Source: Ochrobactrum sp. CM-21-5 (lineage in GTDB: Bacteria > Pseudomonadota > Alphaproteobacteria > Rhizobiales > Rhizobiaceae). Taken from it: a stretch of DNA of 64,000 nucleotides. The position numbers were made by a program, and so were the translations under genes. The stretch is from contig NZ_JACLZJ010000002.1 in NCBI RefSeq assembly GCF_014253075.1, forward strand, positions 496,001 to 560,000, given 5' to 3'. Positions 40,738 through 50,097 of this stretch are shown in pieces (position 1 is the stretch's first letter; the number at the start of each line of letters is the position of its first letter). A model generated the notes under the pieces. It saw nothing but the letters and a program-made list of their open reading frames with translations, was not told the DNA's origin and did no database searches.

Positions 40738-40752
40738 TTGGAATAATTCCAA
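40738..40752. promoter_or_regulatory. Candidate iron-control element upstream of fbpA
   Basis: TTGGAATAATTCCAA is a perfect 15-bp palindrome about a central A. It resembles the Irr-binding ICE of rhizobia (TTTAGAA..TTCTAAA), with G for A in each arm. Placement next to fbpA supports iron regulation. It overlaps the expected core promoter or leader. Confidence 0.5.
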
Positions 40753-40840
40753 TCTAAATTATGAGCGTCCTAATCAAGTTATATAAGCGCTGCGTGAACC
40801 GGTCAATTGCTCTTGTGACCCAAAAGCTGGGCACCAGAAA

Positions 40841-41938
40841 TCAGCTGGGGAAAATCAGCGCCTTATCGCGATTGAAACGCACGAAGACATGGTTGGTGGA
40901 TGCGGGAATCCGCGCCGCCGTGCGAAGACGCAGCCGCGACGGCACGCCATCGGCATGAATGACAAGCTCTTCCGCTTCACCAAGGAACGTCCGCATCTCG
41001 ATAAGGCAGCGCACATCTCCGGCCAGCGCCGCTTCATCCGCCACGATATGCAGATCGCAAGGACGCAGGTAGACAGCGGCTGCACTGGCAGATTGCATGG
41101 ATTGCGGGGCCTTGAAGGCGCCAAATGGCGTTTGCACGTTTCCGCCCTTCACTTCGCCCGATATAACGTTGAAATCGCAGAAGAAGTCGGCGGCATAACG
41201 ACTTGATGGCCTGTCATGCAGGTCACGTGCGGTTCCGCTTTGCACGATTTCGCCTGAGCGCATCAGAACCACCCGGTCCCCCGTGGACAGCGCCTCTTCT
41301 GCCTCATGCGTCACGATGACGGCCGTAGTGCCAAGCTCGCGTAGCAAAGCCACCGTCTCGCGACGCACCCTGGCGCGCAATCCGCGGTCCAGATTGGAAA
41401 AAGGCTCGTCCATCAGCAGAAGATGCGGCTTGGGTGCCAGGGCGCGTATCAAAGCGATACGCTGCTGCTCGCCGCCCGAAAGCATGTGCGGATAACGGTC
41501 GGCCATTGCAGCCAGACCGACAAGATCAAGCAGTTCCCGCGTTCTTTCATCGGCGGCATCGCGGCGCAGCCTGCGCAGACCGAAAAGCACATTTTCGCGA
41601 ACCGTCAGATGTGGAAACAGGGCGTAGTCCTGAAAGACCACTCCGATATTACGTTTTTCCGGTTCAATGAAAACGGAGGGGGAGACGAGCGTCTTGCCGC
41701 CCATCGCCAGTTCGCCGTCATCTGGCGCGTCGATACCGGCAATGATGCGCAGCATAGAAGTCTTGCCGCAACCGGAGTGACCGACGAGGCAGATGATCTC
41801 GCCCGCCTGTACCTCCAGCGAGACATTGTTGAGCGCACGAATATTTCCGAACTGACGCCGGATGCCCGAAAGCGTCAGCGCCGGGCCCGACTGCACTGTC
41901 TGCCCGTCCCGTTCGTCATATTGATAGCGTGCATCCAT
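40841..41938 (-). CDS. fbpC: Ferric iron ABC transporter ATPase (FbpC-like)
   Basis: 365 aa. Walker A GHSGCGKTSM, signature LSGGEQQRIALIRAL, Walker B LLLMDEPFSNLD; the C-terminal ~110 residues are a TOBE domain. Typical FbpC/SfuC layout. It lies 114 bp upstream of fbpA, an unusual order with the ATPase first. An N-terminal extension of ~25 residues precedes the fold. Substrate assignment rests on the neighbour with the Tyr-Tyr pair. Confidence 0.85.
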   Translation of the reverse strand: MDARYQYDERDGQTVQSGPALTLSGIRRQFGNIRALNNVSLEVQAGEIICLVGHSGCGKTSMLRIIAGIDAPDDGELAMGGKTLVSPSVFIEPEKRNIGVVFQDYALFPHLTVRENVLFGLRRLRRDAADERTRELLDLVGLAAMADRYPHMLSGGEQQRIALIRALAPKPHLLLMDEPFSNLDRGLRARVRRETVALLRELGTTAVIVTHEAEEALSTGDRVVLMRSGEIVQSGTARDLHDRPSSRYAADFFCDFNVISGEVKGGNVQTPFGAFKAPQSMQSASAAAVYLRPCDLHIVADEAALAGDVRCLIEMRTFLGEAEELVIHADGVPSRLRLRTAARIPASTNHVFVRFNRDKALIFPS

Positions 41939-42146
41939 ATGCCAGGCCGAAGTTTCAATTTGCTGTTCAGCCGCATATAGAGCCAGTTTGACCGGAACGC
42001 CACCAAAACAAGACCGGCCACCTCAAGAATCTATATTAATCGTTCACACAAGCGCCAATTTCCGCTGCATCCGGTTGATTGCGAACGAAAACCACGCCAT
42101 GTTCTGCCCGCTTCCACATACCCGATTGCATTGCAGGAGAATAAGC

Positions 42147-43475
42147 ATGGGGCCGGTCACGGATAAGGTGGCGACAGCCGAAAGCTTGCCGCGCGAAACC
42201 AGAATCGCCATTATCGGCGGCGGCGTGATCGGTGTTTCAACCGCCCTTTTTCTGGCCGAACGTGGGATTCCCGTCGCGCTTTTCGAAAAAGGCGAGATCG
42301 CCGGCGAACAATCCAGCCGCAACTGGGGCTGGTGCCGCCGCACCGGACGTGACAGCCGTGAAATGCCGCTGATCGTCGAAAGCATGCGTCTGTGGGAAGG
42401 CATGAATGAACGAACGGGGCGCGAAACGGGGTTCCGCGTGACCGGCATTGCCTACACTGCGGAAAAGGAAGCTGAAGTCGAACGTTTCGCCGAATGGATC
42501 AGCATCGCCCGCGAGCACGGCATCGAGACGAATTTGCTTGATGGCCAGCAGGCGGAGGCACTTGCCCCCGGTCTGACCCGGCGCCTGAAAGGCGGCATGA
42601 TAACCCCGCTGGATGGCCGCGCCGAACCGCAAAAGGCCGTTCCGGCCATCGCCGCCAAGGCACAGGACGACGGCGCCGTCATCATGCAGAATTGCGCAGT
42701 ACGCGGTATCGAAACCAGCAATGGCCGCGTTACGGCGGTGCTGACCGAGAAGGGCCGTGTGGGTTGCGAGGCGGTTGTAGTCGCGGGCGGCGCCTGGTCG
42801 CGGCTGATAATGTCGGCTTTTGACACCCACCTGCCGCAGCTTAAAGTCCGCGCATCGGTTTTCCGTACCGCGCCGATCGAGGCCCATGTGGAGCCTGCCA
42901 TCGCCTTCTCGGATTTCGCACTGCGCAAGCGCCTTGACGGCGGCTATACGGTGGCGAGTCTTAGCGGTTCGATTGCCGATATTGTCCCGGACAGTTTTCG
43001 CTTTTTCCGCGATTTCATCCCATCGCTTTCGACCGAATGGCGCTCATTGCGCTTTCGTTTCGGCGAACGCTTCTTCGAGGAAGCATTCCAGTGGAAGCTT
43101 CGCTCGGCGGACGAGGTTTCGGTGTTCGAGAACATCCGCACCCTCGACCCCAAGCCGCACCACGCAGCCAATACGCAGGTTCTTGCCCAGTTGAAACAGG
43201 CCCTGCCGTCGTTTGCGTCCGCCACGATCGCGCAGGAATGGGCGGGGCTCATCGACACGATGCCGGATGTCATTCCGGTGATTTCGCCTATACCGGGCGT
43301 CGCGGGCCTTATCGTCGCCACCGGCTTTTCCGGGCATGGTTTCGGCATTGGCCCCGGCGCGGGACGGCTGGTGGCCGACATCGTCAGCGGCGAGACGCCG
43401 GTGGTCGATCCATCGCCATTCCACATTTCGCGTTTTTCGGATGGCTCGAAAATCCGTATCGAAAACTGGGGTTAG
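42147..43475 (+). CDS. FAD-dependent oxidoreductase (DadA/glycine-oxidase-like)
   Basis: 442 aa. N-terminal dinucleotide-binding motif IAIIGGGVIGVSTALFLAER, followed by SSRNWGWCRRTGRDSREMP. A C-terminal GFSGHGFGIGPGAGRLVAD motif completes the DAO fold. Members oxidise amino acids, amines or related compounds; the substrate is unknown. ATG 42147 follows AGGAG by 7 bp; longer in-frame starts lack a ribosome-binding site. It is divergent from the iron ATPase gene and converges with sodC. Confidence 0.8.
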   Translation: MGPVTDKVATAESLPRETRIAIIGGGVIGVSTALFLAERGIPVALFEKGEIAGEQSSRNWGWCRRTGRDSREMPLIVESMRLWEGMNERTGRETGFRVTGIAYTAEKEAEVERFAEWISIAREHGIETNLLDGQQAEALAPGLTRRLKGGMITPLDGRAEPQKAVPAIAAKAQDDGAVIMQNCAVRGIETSNGRVTAVLTEKGRVGCEAVVVAGGAWSRLIMSAFDTHLPQLKVRASVFRTAPIEAHVEPAIAFSDFALRKRLDGGYTVASLSGSIADIVPDSFRFFRDFIPSLSTEWRSLRFRFGERFFEEAFQWKLRSADEVSVFENIRTLDPKPHHAANTQVLAQLKQALPSFASATIAQEWAGLIDTMPDVIPVISPIPGVAGLIVATGFSGHGFGIGPGAGRLVADIVSGETPVVDPSPFHISRFSDGSKIRIENWG

Positions 43476-43490
43476 TTCCCTTGCTTTGCG

Positions 43491-44012
43491 CTACTCGATC
43501 ACCCCGCAGGCAAACCGGGCGCCACCGCCGCCAAGCGGCTTCGGCTCGTCGGAATAATTATCGCCGCCGATATGGATCATCAGCGCGCGCGCCTTGACTT
43601 CGTCCAGCGATTTGAGACGCGGAGCAACCACACTATCGGTCACTGCCCCTTCGGCACTGGCTTTCAATGCAGGTAGATCGCCAAGATGGCCCTCGCCTTC
43701 CGGCCCCATATGATGCCCGGAATTACTGGGGTCATAATGACCGCCCGCAGCCTGTGCAGCTACGGTCTTGCCATCCTTTTCGGCAGGCGCGCAACTGGCG
43801 TTCTCATGAATATGGAAACCATGTTCGCCAGCTGGCAAACCCTTCAACTGGGGCGTGAACTGAAGTCCGTCACCGCTCTGGGAAATCGAAACCGTTCCGA
43901 TTTCCTTGCCCTGCCCTGTCGGCAAAGCCTCATACATTTTCACGCTGAGCCCATCGGCCAGAACCGGCGATGCCATGAACACAATCGCTGAAGCCAGAAA
44001 CAAGGACCGCAT
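43491..44012 (-). CDS. sodC: Periplasmic Cu,Zn superoxide dismutase
   Basis: 173 aa with signal peptide cleaved near PVLADGL. Metal ligands and fold motifs are clear: GFHIHENASC, GGHYDPSNSGHHMGPEGEGH and DNYSDEPKPLGGGGARFACG. It disproportionates superoxide in the periplasm, which in Brucella protects against the host oxidative burst. Length equals that of Brucella SodC, with many substitutions, which suggests an Ochrobactrum-type species. It lies next to a copper oxidase gene, consistent with shared copper biology. Confidence 0.95.
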   Translation of the reverse strand: MRSLFLASAIVFMASPVLADGLSVKMYEALPTGQGKEIGTVSISQSGDGLQFTPQLKGLPAGEHGFHIHENASCAPAEKDGKTVAAQAAGGHYDPSNSGHHMGPEGEGHLGDLPALKASAEGAVTDSVVAPRLKSLDEVKARALMIHIGGDNYSDEPKPLGGGGARFACGVIE

Positions 44013-44144
44013 CGTCTTCTCCTCATAAGAATAGAGTTACGTCATGAGCAGTTAATGCGCCACAGCACAAATTGTTCGAATATTGGCGTTCACATTTATC
44101 TGGTGCGCGGCGGGCATCCGCTCGCCGCGCAATCTCGTGCAAAC

Positions 44145-45752
44145 TCAGACGGTCACAAACTGCGCCATCATACCCACATCTTCATGCTCCAGCACATGGC
44201 AATGGAACATGAAGGGATGGCTGTGCGCTGCCTCGCGGTCGAAATGCACGAGCAGCTCGGCCTTCCCGTCGATAAGCGCCGTATCCTTCCAGCCCGTCTG
44301 ATGGGCAGGCGGCGCCTTGCCGTTCAGTGACAAAATGCGGAACGAAGCACCATGGATATGGAACGGATGCGGCATCTCTCTGGTCGATAATTCCCAGATT
44401 TCCCATGAGCCAAGCTTTGCCTCGACATCGATGCGATCCATGTCGAAGGGCTTGTCCGCAATCGCCATCTGAACGCCGGACGTCAGCGCATTGAGCGCAG
44501 GCCCGGCATCCGCAGCGCTTCTGCCGCCGTGCATATCGTGGTCCATCGCCCTGCCCTGCATGGCGCTCATGTCCATATTGCCCATATCATGTCCGGCATG
44601 CGGATCATCAGCAGGCTTCTGCATCATGAGCTTCATGTTCTCGGCCATGCGTTCATCGAAGAAGAACGAACGCCTGCGAACCGAAAGCTTTTCATCCGGC
44701 GCATCCGGGCCATCCAGCTTGGCCGGAAGCTTGTCAGCGCCGCCCTTCAACGCCTTGTCGATGGCGAAGCGCATAAGATGCATGTCGTCGCCGCCGGAAT
44801 CGTCACCATAGGTCAGAAGATCGACCGGCTCTGTGCCTTGCGAAAAATCAACCAGCACTTCGTAGCGCTCGCCGGGGCTGAGAACCAGCCGTCCGACAGG
44901 CTCGGGCCTGCCGATATACCCGCCATCGGATGCAATGACATGCAAAGGCCGGTCATCGCTGAACCGGACATGGAAATTGCGGGCATTGGCGCCATTGAGA
45001 ATACGCAGGCGCACGATAGCGGCAGGCACGCGGGCTTCCGGCGCGATAACGCCATTGACGATCAGCCTGTCGCCGCGAAACCCATGCATGAGATCCATGA
45101 TATCAGGCTGATAAACATTATCGCCCTCAATTATGCGGCGGTCCTGAAGCACCAGCGGAATATCGTCAACACCATAATTTTCCGGCAGTCCGCGCTCACG
45201 ATCCTGGCCGTCGCTGACGATCATCAGCCCGGCAATACCCATATGCGCCTGTCGCGCCGTGTCGCCATGCAAATGAGGATGAAACCAGTTGAACGACGCA
45301 GGCTGGCTAACCGTAACTTTCGGCTCCCAGCTTTTTCCAGCGGCTATGACATTATGAGGTCCGCCATCGAGCACGGACGGCACGAAAAGCCCATGCCAAT
45401 GCAGGGTCGTTTCCTCATCCATGTCATTCTCTACCGCAAGCGTGACCGTCTCGCCATTCTTCAGACGAATGACGGGGCCGAGATAGGCGCTATTGATACC
45501 GGCGGAAGCCGCTTCGCTGCCTTCCGTAAAGGCATGCCGCCCTTTGGCTACCTTGAGACGCACCAAGCCAGATGCATCCGGCTCCAGCAAGGGCGGCAGC
45601 GGCAGCGCTTGCGCCTTGGCTGCGGAAGACGCAGCCCCGTGGTTCATGTGCTGGTGGGCATCTTGCGCAAAAGCGTCAAACGGCCGAATGGCTGTCATGA
45701 AAGCCGCTCCTGCTCCGAGCGTCAGCAGGCGGCGGCGTGTAATTCCGGTCAT
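44145..45752 (-). CDS. Multicopper oxidase, CueO-like, Tat-exported
   Basis: 535 aa from ATG 45752. A twin-arginine signal (TRRRLLTLGAGAAFM) indicates export in folded form. All four copper-ligand motifs are present: LHWHG, HPHLHG, HPFHIHG and HPFMFHCHVLEHEDVGMM. A Met/His-rich insert (HAGHDMGNMDMSAMQGRAMD) is like that of CueO, which binds extra Cu(I). It likely oxidises Cu(I) in the periplasm and gives copper tolerance. It lies 60 bp after the frameshifted small gene. Confidence 0.9.
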   Translation of the reverse strand: MTGITRRRLLTLGAGAAFMTAIRPFDAFAQDAHQHMNHGAASSAAKAQALPLPPLLEPDASGLVRLKVAKGRHAFTEGSEAASAGINSAYLGPVIRLKNGETVTLAVENDMDEETTLHWHGLFVPSVLDGGPHNVIAAGKSWEPKVTVSQPASFNWFHPHLHGDTARQAHMGIAGLMIVSDGQDRERGLPENYGVDDIPLVLQDRRIIEGDNVYQPDIMDLMHGFRGDRLIVNGVIAPEARVPAAIVRLRILNGANARNFHVRFSDDRPLHVIASDGGYIGRPEPVGRLVLSPGERYEVLVDFSQGTEPVDLLTYGDDSGGDDMHLMRFAIDKALKGGADKLPAKLDGPDAPDEKLSVRRRSFFFDERMAENMKLMMQKPADDPHAGHDMGNMDMSAMQGRAMDHDMHGGRSAADAGPALNALTSGVQMAIADKPFDMDRIDVEAKLGSWEIWELSTREMPHPFHIHGASFRILSLNGKAPPAHQTGWKDTALIDGKAELLVHFDREAAHSHPFMFHCHVLEHEDVGMMAQFVTV

Positions 45753-45812
45753 GATAAATCTCCAGACAATAATCATCCTTGCCGCCGGCGAAACCGGTGG
45801 CGTTTTTCGTGA

Positions 45813-46248
45813 TCAAGCCTGAATAAATATTGGTGGTCTGAGCACGCCATGCGGCGCGCTGCCGTCCAGGGCAGCAACGAGTGGCGGCAGGCCAAAATCC
45901 TGAATGGGTGCGGAGGCACTCAGATCGGCGCTCATTTGCACAAGACAGCCACACGTCATCATGACGCATGCGGCTGGCGGCTTTGCCCCGTGATCTATGG
46001 GCGCAGACTGGTCCGCATGATGCGGCTGCGCCATCAGGCCACCGGCCTGCCGGGTTCCACTATGACAGCCAACCGTCGCCATGCACGATATCACCCGGCA
46101 TGGCGGGCATGTCATGCGCCATCGCATAGCAAAGCTGGGAGGATACCAGAAACAGGAATGAGAATACCGCGACCAGCATATGCGAAGGCAACCGGAGAAC
46201 CGAATGCCCCCGGACGCTCAAGCTGATCCTGCGCTTTCTCAAATGCAT
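45813..46248 (-). pseudogene. Exported small copper-locus protein, apparently frameshifted
   Basis: One frame from ATG 46248 gives a 62-residue peptide: a signal-like hydrophobic segment (HMLVAVFSFLFLVSSQLCYA), then AHDMPAMPGD and a TAG at ~46060. A second frame, open from 46127 to the stop at 45813, gives a coherent tail: Met/His/Cys-rich, CVMMTCGCLV, ending APHGVLRPPIFIQA. That end is like small proteins often found before multicopper oxidases. The two overlap by ~68 bp. A single-base indel (or programmed frameshift) would join signal and tail. Alternatively ATG 46082 starts an independent tail. Sequencing error cannot be excluded. Confidence 0.5.
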
Positions 46249-46516
46249 TGCCGTTTCCAAAAGCTGGCATGCCGCCCAACCGGCAACATGCGCACAAACA
46301 CATTTAGACAGGGCTTGCGGCAATTGAAAGGCCCGGAACGCAGTTCTCTCCGAAAACCGCGAATCTTCGCTTTTCTTTCGAAACCAACGCATTCGAACTC
46401 ACAAAATTACGCAAAAGCCCTTTTCCACTTGCGATTTTGTATTCCGTGGCTTTAAAGAAGCCTGATCTCGGGCCTCCTCCCAAACTCCGACGGCCCGCCA
46501 AAATGGATATGAAACA

Positions 46517-47797
46517 ATGACTGTCGCTCAAGCGGTTGCCCCACAGGCAAATTCCGTGCGTCGTGTCTTGACCGCAAGCATGATCGGCACGACCATCGAA
46601 TTCTTCGATTTCTATATTTATGCAACGGCTGCGGTAATCGTATTCCCGCATCTTTTTTTCCCGGCAAGCGACGGCAATTCCGCGCTGCTGCAATCCTTCG
46701 CAACCTTTGCCATCGCCTTTTTCGCACGCCCGATCGGTGCTGCGATTTTCGGTCACTTCGGCGACAAGATCGGCCGCAAGGCAACGCTGGTTGCCGCACT
46801 CATGACAATGGGGCTTTCGACGGTCGCCATCGGTTTCCTGCCGACCTATGAATCGATCGGCGTTGTCGCGCCGCTTCTGCTGGCGCTTTGCCGTCTCGGC
46901 CAGGGCCTCGGGCTCGGGGGCGAATGGGGCGGTGCCGTTCTGCTCGCGACCGAAAACGCACCGGAAGGCAAACGCACCTGGTACGGCATGTTTCCGCAGC
47001 TCGGCGCACCTGTCGGCTTCATCCTCGCAACGGGTGTTTTCCTGCTTCTGGCTGAAACGCTGACCGACGAACAGTTCTTCGCCTTCGGATGGCGTATTCC
47101 ATTCATTGCCAGCGCCATTCTCGTAGCCGTCGGCCTTTTCATCCGCTTGCGTATTGCTGAAACGCCGGAGTTCCAGAAGGCCATAGACAAAGCCGAACGT
47201 GTGTCGGTTCCAGCCGCAGTGCTGTTCAAAAAGTACAAGATGAGCCTTTTCCTGGGCACCATTGGTGCCATGGCAACCTTTGTGCTGTTCTATCTGATGA
47301 CAGTGTTTTCACTCGGCTGGGGCACACGTGCGCTCGGTTATAGCCGGGAGGAATTCCTGGTTCTCCAGATGGTTGGCGTAGTCTTTTTCGGCCTGTTCAT
47401 TCCCATTGCTGCGCTCATGTCGGATCGTTGCGGAATGCGCTTCACCATGGTCGTCGTTTCCCTGCTGATCGGTGCTTATGGTTTCGCCATGGCTCCGCTT
47501 TTCGCGGCCGGCACACCGGGCGTCCTCACCTTCCTCATCATCGGTTTTGCACTGATGGGTATGACTTATGGTCCGATCGGCGCTGTTCTGGCCGAGCCTT
47601 TCCCGACGGCGGTGCGCTATACGGGGGCGTCGCTCGCCTTCAACCTGGCAGGCATTCTCGGTGCATCGCTTGCGCCTTATATCGCCACCTGGCTCGCGAC
47701 CAATTATGGATTCAACTATGTCGGCTACTATATGGTGTTTGCCGCGGTCATATCGTTGATCGGCTTTGGCTTCATCACCTTCAAGCACAAGGATTGA
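46517..47797 (+). CDS. MFS transporter, metabolite:H+ symporter (MHS) family
   Basis: 426 aa, about twelve helices. The N-terminus SMIGTTIEFFDFYIYATAAV, the loop GHFGDKIGRKATLVAALMTM and the segment GLGLGGEWGGAVLLATENAP are diagnostic of the MHS group (ShiA, ProP, KgtP relatives). It imports an organic acid, osmolyte or similar compound with protons; substrate is unknown. It is monocistronic, followed by a strong terminator shared with ahpD. Confidence 0.85.
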   Translation: MTVAQAVAPQANSVRRVLTASMIGTTIEFFDFYIYATAAVIVFPHLFFPASDGNSALLQSFATFAIAFFARPIGAAIFGHFGDKIGRKATLVAALMTMGLSTVAIGFLPTYESIGVVAPLLLALCRLGQGLGLGGEWGGAVLLATENAPEGKRTWYGMFPQLGAPVGFILATGVFLLLAETLTDEQFFAFGWRIPFIASAILVAVGLFIRLRIAETPEFQKAIDKAERVSVPAAVLFKKYKMSLFLGTIGAMATFVLFYLMTVFSLGWGTRALGYSREEFLVLQMVGVVFFGLFIPIAALMSDRCGMRFTMVVVSLLIGAYGFAMAPLFAAGTPGVLTFLIIGFALMGMTYGPIGAVLAEPFPTAVRYTGASLAFNLAGILGASLAPYIATWLATNYGFNYVGYYMVFAAVISLIGFGFITFKHKD

Positions 47798-47817
47798 TCC
47801 GAGATAGCAGCAATCAA

Positions 47818-47851
47818 AAAAGCCCGCGCGGAGCGATCCGCGCGGGCTTTT
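47818..47851. terminator. Bidirectional terminator between MHS symporter and ahpD
   Basis: AAAAGCCCGCGCGGA pairs perfectly with TCCGCGCGGGCTTTT around loop GCGA, with A and T tracts on both sides. It lies 21 bp after the symporter stop and 24 bp after the convergent ahpD stop. Confidence 0.9.
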
Positions 47852-47874
47852 CATCATGCCTGAGAAAAGCGTGT

Positions 47875-48402
47875 TTATTCGACGTCAGCCGCTTCAAGTG
47901 CAATGGCAACCGACTGGATGATCGATGCGAAACGCACAGCCGCCTGAATCGTTTCCGTCGTAACGCCTGCCTTGCGCAATACATCTTCATGCGCATCGAT
48001 GCACATGCCGCAGCCATTGATGGCCGAAACAGCCAGCGACCAGAGTTCGAAGTCAAGCTTGTCGACCCCCGGATTGCCGATCACGTTCATGCGCAGCTTG
48101 GCCGGCATGGTGCGGTAATCCTTGTTGGTGGCCAGATGTACGAAACGATAATAGATATTGTTCATACCCATGATCGACGCTGCCGACTTGGCCGCCTGAA
48201 TGACGGATGCATCGACCTTGGAGGCTGCTTCAGCGACAAACGCCTTGCGCACATCGGCATTGCGCGAAGCAATGGCGCAGGCTACGAACAGGCCGTATTT
48301 CTGCTGCGATGTCAGCGTTTCATCGCTCGCCATGGAAGACAGATTAAGACGGACATCCTTGGCGAAATCCGGAATTCTTGACTTCAGGTCATCAATCGAC
48401 AT
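47875..48402 (-). CDS. ahpD: Alkyl hydroperoxide reductase-linked protein AhpD
   Basis: 175 aa of the carboxymuconolactone decarboxylase/AhpD fold. Active-site motif [10 protein letters not shown] gives Cys131, Cys134 and His138, matching mycobacterial AhpD. It re-reduces AhpC through a lipoyl-protein electron relay. It lies 75 bp downstream of ahpC on the same strand. Confidence 0.93.
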   Translation of the reverse strand: MSIDDLKSRIPDFAKDVRLNLSSMASDETLTSQQKYGLFVACAIASRNADVRKAFVAEAASKVDASVIQAAKSAASIMGMNNIYYRFVHLATNKDYRTMPAKLRMNVIGNPGVDKLDFELWSLAVSAINGCGMCIDAHEDVLRKAGVTTETIQAAVRFASIIQSVAIALEAADVE

Positions 48403-48477
48403 GGAACCCTCTTTTCTTGTTGCAGGACAAAAGAAAGGCGGGCATTAACCCGCCTTTCCGTAAAACCGTCGGGCCGA

Positions 48478-49032
48478 TCAGGCAGCCTTGAGCGTCTCGC
48501 CACCGACTTCGCGGTTGCATGGGCACAGCTCATCGGTCTGCAAAGCGTCGAGCACGCGCAGCGTGTCCTTCGGCGCGCGGCCAACATTGAGGTTGGTCGC
48601 ATAGACGTGCTGAATGGTGTTGTCAGGATCGACAACGAAGGTGTAGCGATACGCAACGCCATCCGGCGAGCGAACACCCAAACCGTCAACCAGCGAACCG
48701 TTGGTGTCAGCGAAGGACCAGATCGGCAGCTTGTCGAGGTCGCTGTGGTCGCGACGCCATGCGAGCTTTACGAATTCGTTGTCGGTCGAGCCGCCGAGAA
48801 CAACCGCATCACGATCTTCGAAATCCGAAGCCAGACGGGCAAATTCAGCGATTTCCGTCGGGCATACGAAGGTGAAATCCTTCGGGTAGAAGAAGATGAC
48901 CTTCCACTTGCCTTCGAAGCTCTGTTCGGTCAATTCTTCAAATGCCGAAACGCCGTTTTCTTCGTGGAAATTGAAGCCGGGCTTTACACCGGTTACCTTG
49001 AAAGAAGGAAGCTTGTCGCCGATACCGAGCAT
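48478..49032 (-). CDS. ahpC: Peroxiredoxin AhpC (mycobacterial three-cysteine type)
   Basis: 184 aa. Peroxidatic Cys57 in DFTFVCPTEIAEF; the C-terminal pair CPC (Cys170, Cys172) in DELCPCNREVGGE matches the three-cysteine AhpC that works with AhpD rather than AhpF. It reduces H2O2, organic peroxides and peroxynitrite. Divergent from an OxyR-like regulator across 159 bp. Confidence 0.93.
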   Translation of the reverse strand: MLGIGDKLPSFKVTGVKPGFNFHEENGVSAFEELTEQSFEGKWKVIFFYPKDFTFVCPTEIAEFARLASDFEDRDAVVLGGSTDNEFVKLAWRRDHSDLDKLPIWSFADTNGSLVDGLGVRSPDGVAYRYTFVVDPDNTIQHVYATNLNVGRAPKDTLRVLDALQTDELCPCNREVGGETLKAA

Positions 49033-49152
49033 TTTAAAACCTACCTGTAAAATTCAAATGTTATGCAGAAAATTCAGAAGCTTCAGAATTTCCCGCTTGC
49101 GAGTCGGTTATAGCCATCTTGCCTCCATCGGTCAAAGCGATTAAAGCGATCA

Positions 49153-49174
49153 TTATCATCGTTTTTAGCGATAA
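49153..49174. promoter_or_regulatory. Candidate OxyR-like operator in the ahpC/LysR spacer
   Basis: TTATC and GATAA form a dyad spaced by 12 bp (49153-49157 and 49170-49174), with TCATCG/AGCGAT imperfectly extending inward. It lies 17 bp before the LysR gene start in the 159-bp divergent spacer. The T-rich centre fits a LysR-type site. Confidence 0.45.
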
Positions 49175-49191
49175 GGCAGATACTCGATTCC

Positions 49192-50097
49192 ATGCTCAAT
49201 ATCAGTGTGCGTCAACTCCATTATTTTCTCGCGCTTGTTCATGCTGGCTCATTTTCGCGGGCAGCGGACACGGTTGGCGTAACGCAATCCACATTGAGTG
49301 CAGCCATTCAGGCGCTTGAAGCCGAGCTCGGCGTTACGCTTATCGATCGCACGGGGCGGCGCATGCAATTGCTTCCCGCTGGTGAGGATTTTCTCGCCCG
49401 CGCCCGCGACATCGTCGCCCTGATTGAAGAGCTGCCGGAACATGCCCGTCAGGCAGAACGTCCACTGACCACACGACTGCGCATGGGTATCATCCCGTCC
49501 ATTGCGCCATTTCTGCTGCCGAAAATTCTGCCTGCGACCGCCGGGACCTTCCCCGAGCTTCAGTTGACCGTGCGCGAGGGCCTTACACGGCCACTGCTGG
49601 ACAGCCTGCGTTCGGGTTCTCTGGATGCGGCCCTTGTCGCCCACCCTTATGATCTTGACGAATTCGAGGTGGCGGAAATTGGCCGCGATCCGTTTTTTCT
49701 GGCGGTGCGGCGGGACCACGCGCTGGCCAACCGCGACCGGGTGGATGCGAGCGACCTTCAGGACCAGCCTTTCCTCTTGCTCGAAACCGGGCATTGCCTG
49801 CGCGAACATGTGATGACTGCCATCGGCTCGAAACCCACGCAGATGAGCGGTGACGTGCACGCCACCAGCATCATGACGCTGGTGCAGCTGGTCGAATTCG
49901 GCATGGGCGTAACGCTTCTGCCCGAGATTGCAGTCAAGGCAGGTGTGACACGCGGGACTGAACTCAGTATCGTCCCTTATGAGGGCCAGCACAATTACCG
50001 GTCACTCGTGCTCGTCTGGCGCCCCAATGCCGCGCGGCGCGCAGAATTTCAGCTCTTTGCAAACCACCTGCGCGACAATTGCATGAGGAAAATTTAG
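49192..50097 (+). CDS. OxyR-like LysR-family regulator with a single redox-position cysteine
   Basis: 301 aa. N-terminal HTH QLHYFLALVHAGSFSRAADT, then LysR substrate domain. The segment LLETGHCLREHVM puts Cys202 at the position of E. coli OxyR Cys199. The resolving Cys208 position holds Ile (residue 211). The only other Cys is near the C-terminus (297). It is divergent from ahpC and so probably controls ahpCD in response to peroxide. Its stop overlaps that of the convergent gene. Confidence 0.82.
   Translation: MLNISVRQLHYFLALVHAGSFSRAADTVGVTQSTLSAAIQALEAELGVTLIDRTGRRMQLLPAGEDFLARARDIVALIEELPEHARQAERPLTTRLRMGIIPSIAPFLLPKILPATAGTFPELQLTVREGLTRPLLDSLRSGSLDAALVAHPYDLDEFEVAEIGRDPFFLAVRRDHALANRDRVDASDLQDQPFLLLETGHCLREHVMTAIGSKPTQMSGDVHATSIMTLVQLVEFGMGVTLLPEIAVKAGVTRGTELSIVPYEGQHNYRSLVLVWRPNAARRAEFQLFANHLRDNCMRKI

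Noticed and set aside
44529..45812. A 427-codon plus-strand frame opposite the multicopper oxidase gene
   Set aside because: No family features, while the other strand has all four copper-ligand motifs.
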